Shown piece after piece: positions 1-7,451 of a stretch of DNA of 64,000 nucleotides. Location: NCBI GenBank assembly GCA_049587755.1, contig JBAVEN010000104.1, positions 1 through 64,000 on the forward strand. The letters are read 5' to 3'. A program made the position numbers and the translations under genes. The DNA comes from Bog-375 sp049587755 (GTDB lineage: Bacteria; Acidobacteriota; Terriglobia; Bryobacterales; Bryobacteraceae). The notes beneath the pieces were generated by a model that was not told where the DNA came from, searched no databases, and saw only the letters and a program-made list of their open reading frames with translations. Position 1 is the first letter of the stretch. Each line of letters opens with the position of its first letter.

Positions 1-592
1 CGCCGATCAATACGAACATCACACTGGTTGCCGTCGAAGCTACCCAGAAAGCGCTGTTCAGACCCGCCACGAATGGAGCCAGCGGCACGAGACCGCAAAG
101 AAGAAAAGCCGAAAACGTCGATCCGGCAGCCTGCCACGGCGAACGCACCGCAGCCGGCAACCCGTACTCGTAGCGGAGCATCATGCGCACCCAGCGATCG
201 CGATCCGCTGTGATCGCTGCGACGGCCTGGTCAAGCACGTCGCCAACAATCCCGAGTCGCCGCAGAATCTCGCCTACCTCTCGCCGTTCGCCATCCGGAG
301 AGGCCTCGATATGCCGGCGCTCAACCGCTTCGGCGTGGCGGAACTCCTCCTGCTCGGATCGAGTAGCCAGATAGTTGCCTGCCGCCATTGCGAAACCGTC
401 CGCAATCAGGTTCGCGCTACCGAGGATCAGGATGACGCGTGTTGACAGGTGAGCCCCAACGACTCCCGAGACGAGCGCGAATGTCGTGGCGGTGCCGTCG
501 ATTCCGCCATAGACCCAATCCCTGAGATAGCTGTGGTGGGGTCCGGACGCGAGTCGCAGGCGAATGGCCTCGTGGTCGTGTTCGTGTTCCAT
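1..592 (-). CDS. VIT1/CCC1-family (DUF125) membrane transporter, C-terminus cut by window edge
   Basis: Reading the minus strand from an ATG at 592 gives an open frame to base 1 with no stop, so about 197 residues are visible and the C-terminus lies outside. The N-terminus carries the family signature: DWVYGGIDGTATTFALVSG, then LILGSANLIADGFAMAAGNY, then TRSEQEEFRHAE and a charged acidic/His helix. Two hydrophobic stretches follow (FSAFLLCGLVPLAPFVAGL, and ASTATSVMFVLIG at the edge). Members of this family move Fe2+ or Mn2+ across membranes, either into vacuoles (plants, yeast) or out of the bacterial cytosol, so a metal-detoxifying role is likely. No ferritin-like domain is visible at the N-terminus. 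No operon partner is seen upstream of the gene within the window. The family call is firm and the substrate is inferred. Confidence 0.82.
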   Translation of the reverse strand, partial: MEHEHDHEAIRLRLASGPHHSYLRDWVYGGIDGTATTFALVSGVVGAHLSTRVILILGSANLIADGFAMAAGNYLATRSEQEEFRHAEAVERRHIEASPDGERREVGEILRRLGIVGDVLDQAVAAITADRDRWVRMMLRYEYGLPAAVRSPWQAAGSTFSAFLLCGLVPLAPFVAGLNSAFWVASTATSVMFVLIG

Positions 593-980
593 GTTGCGCT
601 CTCACTCTTCGTTGACCGACGGTATGCAACTCGCCTTCCGTTCGTGGAATTCGAACACCCCCCTCTCAACCGACCGACTCCGCCCGTGCGGGACCGGATC
701 GGTACCCATAGAAGTGCTTACGACCCATTATGGCGCTTCAGTTGGCTGAGGCGAACCATGGGATGTGGACGTCCCTGGCGCGAGCGACGTGGGCGTTAAG
801 GCGCCATATCGGCAGCATCAGCACCAATGGGCGATTTCCGGCTTCTGGAAGTATGGGCGGCATGGGCGGACCGCCAGCGCGCAAGTAGCACAACTGCGCC
901 CAAGCCATCATTCACATGGAAATCCACTTGTGCAAGCCGAGCAGGACTCGTGAAAACACAACGTGCTTCTGAGCCAGGCA
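593..980. other. Intergenic stretch, no supported gene
   Basis: This 388-base stretch lies between the divergent-facing VIT1-family gene and the end of the GntR gene. The short frames here are mirror frames or lack ribosome-binding sites, and none resembles a known family. No tRNA-like clover, long repeat or strong hairpin is apparent. Confidence 0.5.
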
Positions 981-1364
981 TCAAAGGTTGACGTAGATCG
1001 GATTTCCGTCTGGATCCGCGAGGGCCAAAACACTTGCAGGATAATTTGCCGCACGAATCACATGCCCAAGCCCGAAAAACATACCGCTGCGGGCCGGAGC
1101 ACTTCCATTAACTCGCATTCCGGAGCCTGTTTCTCCGCGAACCAGACCGTCGGCAGCGAGATCATCGTATGCAGCGAGCACGGTATTTCTGGAGACACCT
1201 AACAGCTTTGCCATTAATCTCGTTGAGGGCAACCGGGCCTGGTGGTGAATTGCACCACAGCGGATACTCTGCGCAACTTGATGATAGATCTGCCGGTGTA
1301 GAGGAACGCGCGAGATCCTCTCCAGGAGAATGGGTGGCACGAAAAGCTTCTGACCGCGGACCAC
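981..1364 (-). CDS. Short GntR/MocR-type transcriptional regulator
   Basis: A 127-residue protein starting at GTG 1364; an in-frame TAA just upstream rules out a longer form. Residues about 17-88 are a classic GntR winged helix of the MocR/PdxR kind: SRVPLHRQIYHQVAQSI, then ARLPSTRLMAKLLGVSRNTV, LAAYDDLAADGLV and the GSGMRV wing. MocR proteins carry a roughly 350-residue aminotransferase-fold domain that is absent here, so this is a stand-alone DNA-binding form. The last residues, ADPDGNPIYVNL, resemble the C-terminal strand of VOC proteins (compare EDPDGNEIYLWEV in the divergent neighbour). The gene is divergent from the VOC gene, with only 75 bases between their starts, so it probably controls that gene and itself. 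The effector is unknown. Confidence 0.75.
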   Translation of the reverse strand: MVRGQKLFVPPILLERISRVPLHRQIYHQVAQSIRCGAIHHQARLPSTRLMAKLLGVSRNTVLAAYDDLAADGLVRGETGSGMRVNGSAPARSGMFFGLGHVIRAANYPASVLALADPDGNPIYVNL

Positions 1365-1439
1365 AAGTGGCTCCCCAAAGTGGCTCTTTCCATTTTACGT
1401 TGATTCTGCCAATATTGGGGGCTAAGGAGGGGGAAACCT

Positions 1440-1844
1440 ATGATTTCCGGCGGCAATGCAACCGTATTTGTTTCAGACATGGACGCATCTGTGCAGTTTT
1501 ATACAGAAGTCCTGGGGCTTAAGCTCACCAATCGCTTCGGTAACAACTGGGCGACGGTGGAGGCCGGCAAAGGGCTAACGATTGGTCTTCATCCGGCTTC
1601 AGCGAAGTATCCCGCGCCCGGAACCAAGGGAGCTATGATGCTCGGATTGGAGCTCGATGAGCCTATTGAAGGCGTCATCGCGCACCTCAGCGAAAAGGGC
1701 GTACGGATGAAAGGATCGATCATCCGCGACGAGGCTGGGAGTTTTAGTCATCTGGAGGATCCTGACGGTAACGAAATCTATCTTTGGGAGGTGAACCGCC
1801 TAATCGTCTCCGAAACCGAACTGGCCCGCGCCGGCACCATATAG
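1440..1844 (+). CDS. VOC family (glyoxalase/bleomycin-resistance fold) protein
   Basis: A 134-residue protein with a strong ribosome-binding site (AAGGAGG, 8-9 bases before the ATG). The fold is visible as two beta-alpha-beta-beta-beta halves: NATVFVSDMDASVQFYTEVLGLKL at the start, and KGVRMKGSIIRDEAGSF...HLEDPDGNEIYLWEV at the end. VOC proteins bind a divalent metal and act as dioxygenases, glyoxalases, epimerases or drug-binding proteins. The EDPDGNEIYLWEV end contains the usual final metal-binding Glu, but the substrate cannot be read from sequence. It is divergent from the GntR gene at 981-1364, which is a plausible local regulator. Confidence 0.8.
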   Translation: MISGGNATVFVSDMDASVQFYTEVLGLKLTNRFGNNWATVEAGKGLTIGLHPASAKYPAPGTKGAMMLGLELDEPIEGVIAHLSEKGVRMKGSIIRDEAGSFSHLEDPDGNEIYLWEVNRLIVSETELARAGTI

Positions 1845-2389
1845 AACGGCTATCGCAGTTGAGTTCTATTCTGTGGGAATTTGCGTCCACGCGGAGAGAA
1901 AGCCGACGGCGGTCGCGCGACCGCCGCGTGGAATACAGCCAGCTGACCGATGAAACCGCCGCTCCACCCCGCGCGTCAACGCGGTGCTCCAGCAAGCGAT
2001 TCCTTACAATACGGGATTCGGAGATAAGCAACGAAACTCCAAACCGCAGGGGCTTCCGCAGACAGCGGTCGGATTTGAGGCGCGCTGCTCGCTCCAGTGG
2101 TCAGATCACATGGCACATAGCCGACTCGCGGCAGTGCCTCTGAACGCAAATGAGGCAGGCCGTTAAGACCTGATATCGCCACGCTTTCGAGCGACTGCGT
2201 GAAAACCGCTGAGAGGGAAACATCAGAGAAACGGGCGCTTAGCTCAACTTCCGAGTGCCGCGTCATGCGCGTGCGCCCGCTGTTCGGCGGCAATTCGACG
2301 TCCGCTCAGGCGACGATGCAACCGCCGGACACCGCGAGGATTATGTTGAGACCCCACCGTGATGAAGTAGATAACCGAACCGTCCTGCG
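1845..2389. other. Intergenic stretch with one strong palindrome, no supported gene
   Basis: About 545 bases lie between the VOC gene and the end of the DUF1295-type gene. The frames here are short, have no good start sites and resemble no family. The only clear structure is the inverted repeat at 1886-1932, described separately. Confidence 0.5.
1886..1932. repeat. Nested inverted repeat downstream of the VOC gene
   Basis: TCCACGCGG (1886-1894) pairs with CCGCGTGGA (1924-1932). Overlapping it is a perfect 20-base palindrome, CGGCGGTCGCGCGACCGCCG, at 1907-1926. The structure starts 42 bases after the VOC stop. It could end transcription, but no T-run follows, so a REP-like element is as likely. 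Confidence 0.5.
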
Positions 2390-3100
2390 TCAATACACGA
2401 AAGGGATTAGCTTTCGTGTCCGCTTTGCATACTCATTGAAGGCGGCGCCATACTTGTCATGCAGATGAGAATCGAGCACCGGAACATTAATGAACACAAA
2501 ACCAGCCAGCATCATCACTGGGATCACCGCCGTCACCCAGGCTCCCGCAATTAGGCATAGACCCGAGAACGAAGCGAGATCGCCGCAATAGTTTGGATGT
2601 CTTGAGTACTGGAATAAGCCTACCGTATAGAGCTGGTCACGGTTCTCTGGGAGCCGTTTCCATGCATGCCGCACGTACTCCGCATAGGAGTTCATCCATG
2701 ATCCGAACACAAACAGGACCAGGCCGATGCCGCCCGTCACACCGAAAGCGCTGAGGTTCGTCCCGCCTGCGACCGCGAGCAGGAGATAGATACACAGCAT
2801 CCAGGGAGCGACCGTGAATACCTCATTCCAACTCACGCCCCGTTTCAGAAAAACGAACTCGGTGAAGAGAATCCGGACGTAGTAAATGGACAACGCGGCC
2901 GCAAGACAGACCCGACGGACCGAGTCACCAGCTCTCCAGACCCATCCGAACCAACCACCGGCAGTTTCGAGCCCCCTGCCAAACAGCAACCACCAAGCCA
3001 GTACGACCCACACGCCAGAAATCCCTGCTAACGTCAACCGCTGCGCCACGGAGGCGGCCCTAAGCTCATACATACTCCGCTGGAGATCGTGCCTCTCCAT
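2390..3100 (-). CDS. DUF1295 / isoprenylcysteine-methyltransferase-like membrane protein
   Basis: The start is placed at ATG 3100 rather than a start 18 bases upstream, because AAGGAGG sits just ahead of it; this gives 236 residues. The protein is hydrophobic with about six membrane segments. The C-terminal half has the family core: NRDQLYTVGLFQYSRHPNYCGDL, then VFINVPVLDSHLHDKYGAAFNEYAKRTRKLIPF. The RHPNYxGD motif and the closing YxxYxxRTxxxIP motif are shared by DUF1295 proteins and the ICMT/PEMT methyltransferase fold, where they bind S-adenosylmethionine and the lipid substrate. The substrate is unknown. It is a single-gene unit with no obvious functional link to its neighbours. Confidence 0.75.
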   Translation of the reverse strand: MERHDLQRSMYELRAASVAQRLTLAGISGVWVVLAWWLLFGRGLETAGGWFGWVWRAGDSVRRVCLAAALSIYYVRILFTEFVFLKRGVSWNEVFTVAPWMLCIYLLLAVAGGTNLSAFGVTGGIGLVLFVFGSWMNSYAEYVRHAWKRLPENRDQLYTVGLFQYSRHPNYCGDLASFSGLCLIAGAWVTAVIPVMMLAGFVFINVPVLDSHLHDKYGAAFNEYAKRTRKLIPFVY

Positions 3101-3315
3101 AACAACCTCCTTCCGCAATTCTAGCGACTCTTCTGCGTGCTCATCGAAGGTGCCGGCTGCTAAAACGGCACTCCTTCCGAACCTTCAGGCGGCAATCCCG
3201 GTATTGTCGGGCACCCGGATAGTGACTGGTGGAGGCGGATTGCGATCGGTTTTGTAGACGGCGATATTATTCATTATCGGTTCCATCTGTCCAGGAAGAA
3301 ACGGTCGGCTGTGGA

Positions 3316-4611
3316 TTAGCCTTCCGCTTCCCAGCGGAAGCGCGCCACTGCTAGGGCCCCAAACACTGCTGCAAACAGAAGCAACATGGCGATCGGAACT
3401 ACGGCGGCTTCTAGGCCCAGCCCCCGCCATGTCATAGCTTCCAAGCCGTCCATAGCCCAGCGCGTGGGCACCAGCACCGTGAGCTTCTGCAGCCATTGCG
3501 GGAATAGGAACATGGGAATCCAGGCACCGCCCAGCATCACCACAATGAGGGTGGCAAAAATGGCAAGACCTCGCGTAGCCTCCGGCGTTTTGCCAATGGT
3601 CGCAACGAACATTCCGAATCCTGCCGTCATCAAGGCGAAGGCAGCGCTTACTCCCAGAAAACCCGCTATGCTGCCTTCCACTCGCACGCCGAAGATCAGC
3701 CGGGCGAACAGGAAGTTCACCTGCACCACGAAAAACGCAAGAATTGCCGCACTGACGGCGCGGCTGCCGAGCAAAACTCCGCGCGACAAAGGCGCCGCCC
3801 GGAATCGCTTCCACAAGCCGCGCTGCCGTTGCTGGAGCAATCCGATGCCGACGTCAATACCCAGGAACAGGACGAACTGAACCACCATCCCGGCGAAGGC
3901 GTGAGCATAGCCGTTGTACTGGATGTTCTGGTGCGCGGTGACGGCTTCTTCGCGCGTAGTGTAGGGCATGGTCAAGCCGCGTGAGAGACCGGCATCCGCG
4001 CCTTGATCCACATGCTGGTTCCAGCGGTCCACGCTCCGCAGCAAATCTTCCAGGGGTTTCCTGTCCTGCGCCGAAATACCCCGACTCTGCTCCAATTCGG
4101 CCAGCGAGGTCTTTGCCATCTCGCGTCCGGTCTGGCCCGCGAACATTTCCTTGCTCACGACTTGCATTACATCACCGGTGAGGATTCCTGCCACCATGGA
4201 GCGCTCGGCAGCATGGGAAGGATCGAAGAGCACGTCGATCTCGGGCTTCTGCTGGGGACCGAAGAAGGCGCGCCCGGCGTCCTGGCCGAAATTCGGGGGG
4301 ATGATCACGGCCACCGTGGCGGTCCCCTTGCGCACGGCCGCGCGCGCCTCGACAGGGGTCGAGGGCTTCACATCGAGTGCCTTTTCTCCGGACAACCGAT
4401 TGACGATCTCGCGGGAAATCGCGCTCTGGTCTTGGTCTACTGTCAAAACGGGAATCTTGCTCGCGTTCGCTTGACCGCCTGACCCTCCCAAAACGTATCC
4501 AAAAAAGGAGCCGATGGCGATAGGGACGGCAAAGCTCATCAGCAGAGCGCGCCGGTCCACGAGGAACAACAGGAGGTCCTTGCGGACCAAGGCCCGAAAC
4601 GAGATCATCAT
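3316..4611 (-). CDS. ABC-2 type transporter permease
   Basis: The start is taken at ATG 4611 (MMISFRALVRKD), which overlaps the TGA of the upstream ATPase gene as ATGA, giving about 431 residues; an upstream frame extension is not credible. The layout is that of ABC-2 exporters: a cytoplasmic N-tail (ALVRKDLLLFLVDRRALLMSF), a first membrane span, a large extracytoplasmic domain of about 200 residues (ILTVDQDQSAISREIVNRL onwards), then five or six membrane spans with the G-x-W-x-P-like loop GGAWIPMFLFPQWLQKL near the C-terminus. With the ATPase at 4608-5543 it should form a homodimeric exporter of the kind used for drugs, polymers or lipids. The substrate is unknown. Confidence 0.85.
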   Translation of the reverse strand: MMISFRALVRKDLLLFLVDRRALLMSFAVPIAIGSFFGYVLGGSGGQANASKIPVLTVDQDQSAISREIVNRLSGEKALDVKPSTPVEARAAVRKGTATVAVIIPPNFGQDAGRAFFGPQQKPEIDVLFDPSHAAERSMVAGILTGDVMQVVSKEMFAGQTGREMAKTSLAELEQSRGISAQDRKPLEDLLRSVDRWNQHVDQGADAGLSRGLTMPYTTREEAVTAHQNIQYNGYAHAFAGMVVQFVLFLGIDVGIGLLQQRQRGLWKRFRAAPLSRGVLLGSRAVSAAILAFFVVQVNFLFARLIFGVRVEGSIAGFLGVSAAFALMTAGFGMFVATIGKTPEATRGLAIFATLIVVMLGGAWIPMFLFPQWLQKLTVLVPTRWAMDGLEAMTWRGLGLEAAVVPIAMLLLFAAVFGALAVARFRWEAEG

Positions 4612-5543
4612 GCGTCGCGCAAGCTCCTTCCCGTCAGTGTCAGAAATACGGTTTCCAGATTGGCGCGCTCGCTCGCCACGTGGTGGTAGAGGTGGCCTCG
4701 CTCCACCAACCACTGCAAGACGCGCGGGGTTTCGGTGGCCAGATCCTGAACACCCACCCGTAAGGTCCCGGCTTCGAGTTTCGCGGAACGGACGCCTGGC
4801 AGGGCCAGCAACTCGTCCACCCGGAGGCCGTCCTGCCCATCTATGAGCTCCACGGCGAGCAGGTTGGTTACCGGCAGCAGACGATAGAGACCCTGCAAGG
4901 TGTCATCAGCGACGACCTTGCCGTGGTCGATGATGATGACACGATCGCATAGGCGCTCGGCCTCCTCCATGTAGTGCGTGGTGTAGAGCAGTGTCTTGCC
5001 CCGATGTTTGAGGACCTCGAGGTTATCGAAGATAGCATTCCGGCTCTGAGGGTCAACCCCCACGGTGGGCTCGTCCAGAAGGAGGATCTGCGGGTCGTGC
5101 AAGAGCGCCCCGGCTAGGTTGAGACGCCGCTTCATGCCGCCGCTGTAGTTTTTGACGCGCTCTTGCGCGCGGTCCGCGAGGCCGACGAGCTCGAGAGCCT
5201 CGCCGATAGCACGCTTGGCGGCCGTTCCATCGAGATCGTAAAGTGCCGCGAAAAGCTCAAGGTTGGCTCGCGCCGTCAGCTCGTCGAAGAGCGCGAGCTC
5301 TTGCGGTACCAGCCCGATACGCCGCTTGTTCGGATCGGTGTCGCCGGCTAAGGGGCGGTCTTCGATCTGCACCGAACCCGAGTCGGGACGGATTAGGCCG
5401 GCGATCATCGCGACGGTTGTGGTCTTGCCAGCGCCGTTGGGCCCCAGCAACCCGATCGTTTCCCCCGCCCCGGCGCGCAGGGAAACGTCGTTCACGGCCA
5501 CCAAATTGCCGTAGCTTTTCTTGAGAGCGTCAACTTGCAACAT
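4608..5543 (-). CDS. ABC transporter ATP-binding protein (ABC-2 exporter partner)
   Basis: About 311 residues from ATG 5543; a GTG seven codons upstream is possible but less likely. All nucleotide-binding motifs are present: Walker A LLGPNGAGKTT (about 33-43), Q-loop VPQE (about 79-82), signature YSGGMKRR (about 133-140), Walker B ILLLDEPTVGVDP (about 153-165) and the switch His in TTHYMEEAE. This is the DrrA/CcmA-like class, with a C-terminal extension of roughly 90 residues. Its last codon overlaps the permease start, so the two are translationally coupled. A near-palindrome CGTATATACG at 5575-5584 lies upstream and could be a regulator site. Confidence 0.9.
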   Translation of the reverse strand: MLQVDALKKSYGNLVAVNDVSLRAGAGETIGLLGPNGAGKTTTVAMIAGLIRPDSGSVQIEDRPLAGDTDPNKRRIGLVPQELALFDELTARANLELFAALYDLDGTAAKRAIGEALELVGLADRAQERVKNYSGGMKRRLNLAGALLHDPQILLLDEPTVGVDPQSRNAIFDNLEVLKHRGKTLLYTTHYMEEAERLCDRVIIIDHGKVVADDTLQGLYRLLPVTNLLAVELIDGQDGLRVDELLALPGVRSAKLEAGTLRVGVQDLATETPRVLQWLVERGHLYHHVASERANLETVFLTLTGRSLRDA

Positions 5544-5574
5544 CAGCTTTTCCAGCCGCAACACCAGCGTCTCA

Positions 5575-5584
5575 CGTATATACG
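5575..5584. promoter_or_regulatory. Possible operator upstream of the ABC-2 operon
   Basis: CGTATATACG is a perfect 10-base palindrome within a loosely symmetric CTCA...TGAG frame, about 32 bases upstream of the ATPase start. The position suits a repressor site. No regulator gene is adjacent, so this is only suggestive. Confidence 0.25.
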
Positions 5585-5811
5585 CTGAGGAGCAAAGTAA
5601 TGTTCAAAATCGGCACCGGCCATTCGTCCCGCTCCACAGCGTTGCGCAGCCGCACAGGGAGTTGTCGTGGTGCTCTAGCGGCTTTTGCGGGGAAGGCTAA
5701 GAGTGATCAACGAACCGGACCGTTAACTACCAATATCGGTTCTATCCGGCCAGCAAGATGCCCGCGGCGAGGCGCTTCGTCACACGAGCGCGACGGAGGG
5801 TCACGTTGCTC

Positions 5812-6450
5812 TCAGCACGGGGGTAGAACAGGCAGCCGATACAAGCCATCCAGCGCCGTGAGGGTTTCTTGTGGAGTCGTGAAATGGACGGCGTGGATGC
5901 CCAGCAGCCGTGCTCCGTCCACGTTCGGCTGCCGGTCGTCAAAGAACAGCGTCTCGGAAGCCGCGACGCCCAAACCAGACAGGCAATGCTGGTAGATCGC
6001 AGCGTCCGGCTTTGCAATCCCCAGGTCGCAGGAGAATGTCGCAAAGTCGAAATCGGCCAACCAGCCGCTCTCGTGAACGATCCAGTTGCGGAGTTCGAGC
6101 GGCATGTTGGAGAGGATCGCCGTGCGAACGCCGCCTGCTCGCACTCGGCGCGCCCACTCCATCATGCGAGCATCCAGGTGGGTCCAACTGGTAACGTCGA
6201 GCTGAATCAGGCGCTGAATGTCGTTCTCCGCGAGCGGCCGTCCCAGGTCGTGCGCCACCGTCCGCCAGTAGGAGATCGCATCCAGTCTGCCATCGTCATA
6301 AGGCAGACGGTAGGGCCAGTAGACCGTTTCCAGTTGCTCGGGTGAAACCTGGAGGACTGTTGCCATGGCTTCAACGTCCTGACACGGCTGGGGAGCACAG
6401 AGGACATTGCCGTAGTCGAAGATGATCGCTTTTGGTTGAACTGGAGGCAC
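5812..6450 (-). CDS. HAD-superfamily (IA, YihX-like) phosphatase
   Basis: A 212-residue protein from GTG 6450. Motif I is IIFDYGNVL with the nucleophile Asp at residue 12; the second Asp of DxD is replaced by Gly, as in the YihX-like subgroup (DxGNV). Motif II is the Ser/Asn in AILSNMPLEL, motif III is the Lys in GIAKPDAAIY, and motif IV is LFFDDRQPNVDGA. A helical cap of about 75 residues lies between motifs I and II. These enzymes hydrolyse small phosphates such as sugar phosphates or FMN; the substrate is not predictable. The gene stands alone on the minus strand. Confidence 0.85.
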   Translation of the reverse strand: MPPVQPKAIIFDYGNVLCAPQPCQDVEAMATVLQVSPEQLETVYWPYRLPYDDGRLDAISYWRTVAHDLGRPLAENDIQRLIQLDVTSWTHLDARMMEWARRVRAGGVRTAILSNMPLELRNWIVHESGWLADFDFATFSCDLGIAKPDAAIYQHCLSGLGVAASETLFFDDRQPNVDGARLLGIHAVHFTTPQETLTALDGLYRLPVLPPC

Positions 6451-6850
6451 GAGAACGATGATAGTGCACGGTAGCGCTCTGCCGCCATCGAAGCGAGGAG
6501 CTGCACTCCTGTCGCGTCGGCCTGCGGAACGATAAGGTTCGTTATCGGCAGCTACCTCTGCGTGGCATAGACATCAAGCAAGGCGAGACGGCAGTGTCGG
6601 CCTGCGGAATCAGGAGGCTCCGCACTTCTCCTGAACCTCATGCCGAATTTATCGCAGTCGCCCTCACGGTGGTACGACACCTCGTGCCACTCGGCCACAT
6701 TCTGGAGCTTTACGGAACCGTTCATAATATCGAGAGACTAGTAGCTTGTTAGTGTAAACTCGTCCAGAGGACCACATCCAAGAGCCGGACTCAATTTTTC
6801 CGCTGTCTCGTTTTCGGATTTTGGGCCAGCGGCAACCAAGATCATGAGTC
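6451..6850. other. Intergenic stretch, no supported gene
   Basis: About 400 bases lie between the divergent HAD and perR-like genes. A 14-base direct repeat, GTCGGCCTGCGGAA, occurs at 6516-6529 and 6596-6609. No convincing coding frame or RNA gene is seen; the right end carries the perR promoter. Confidence 0.5.
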
Positions 6851-6881
6851 TTGACAAAGTCTTACATTAGATATAATCTAA
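6851..6881 (+). promoter_or_regulatory. perR promoter overlapped by a PerR-box-like palindrome
   Basis: TTGACA at 6851-6856 and TATAAT at 6872-6877 are consensus -35 and -10 boxes with a 15-base spacer. TTAGATATAATCTAA at 6867-6881 covers the -10 box and has the 7-1-7 inverted-repeat layout of PerR boxes with one mismatch between arms (known consensus TTATAATNATTATAA). The PerR-like gene begins directly after it, so autorepression is the natural reading. Confidence 0.6.
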
Positions 6882-6888
6882 ATTGTTC

Positions 6889-7314
6889 GTGGACGCCGAG
6901 GCGATTAAACGGTCCTTGGAAGGCAGCGGGTTGCGGTGCACTCCGCAGCGCTACGCCGTGATGGCATTCTTGATGGAGCACGCCAGTCATCCCACGGCTG
7001 CGGAAATCTTCGAAGCCGTGAATCGCGTGGATCCGCGCTCTTCCAGGGCCACGACTTATAACAATCTGCGGGACCTGGTGCAGGCGGGTTTGGTGCGTGA
7101 AGTGGCGGTCGAGGGCCGCGCCGCGCGATTCGATGCGAAAGGCATGCGGCATCACCACTTCATCTGCGACGGCTGCGGCAATGTTGAGGACATTGAGTGG
7201 TGCGAGGTGCCCAGGCCTGCCTCGGGCTCTCTCGGTAAGCGGATTGTTCGCGAATGCGAACTCATTTTCCGGGGACTCTGCACGAGGTGCGCTGCGCGGC
7301 ACGCTTCCGGCTAA
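6889..7314 (+). CDS. perR: Fur-family peroxide regulator, PerR-like
   Basis: About 141 residues. The start can only be TTG 6883 or GTG 6889 (or later), because an in-frame TAA lies at 6874-6876. The N-terminal winged helix is clear (RCTPQRYAVMAFLMEHASHPTAAEIFEAV...RATTYNNLRDLVQAGLV). The metal site motif RHHHFICDGCGNVEDIEW and a second Cys pair CTRC give the structural Zn ligands. The residue after GNVE is Asp, as in PerR, where Fur has Glu; this favours peroxide sensing by Fe-catalysed His oxidation. katG lies 137 bases downstream on the same strand, which supports the call. It should repress itself and katG when Fe- or Mn-bound. Confidence 0.8.
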   Translation: MDAEAIKRSLEGSGLRCTPQRYAVMAFLMEHASHPTAAEIFEAVNRVDPRSSRATTYNNLRDLVQAGLVREVAVEGRAARFDAKGMRHHHFICDGCGNVEDIEWCEVPRPASGSLGKRIVRECELIFRGLCTRCAARHASG

Positions 7315-7451
7315 GTGTCGTAGGCGTGTGGATACCGGATGAATGGCGCGCGTCAGCAAGCGCGGCCGGCGGGGATTGCGCGAATGGGAAGGCCAGGATG
7401 GGTTCGTAGTTCGTCACAGTTTATTTAACTAATTCGAAGGAAGATGAACGT

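Noticed and set aside
3185..3286. 33-residue frame downstream of the ABC permease (begins MEPIMNNIAVYK)
   Set aside because: It has no convincing ribosome-binding site and no recognisable similarity; too little support to call a gene.
7315..7451. PerR box directly upstream of katG
   Set aside because: The AT-rich patch near 7421-7435 matches itself at only about three of seven positions between arms, too weak to call.
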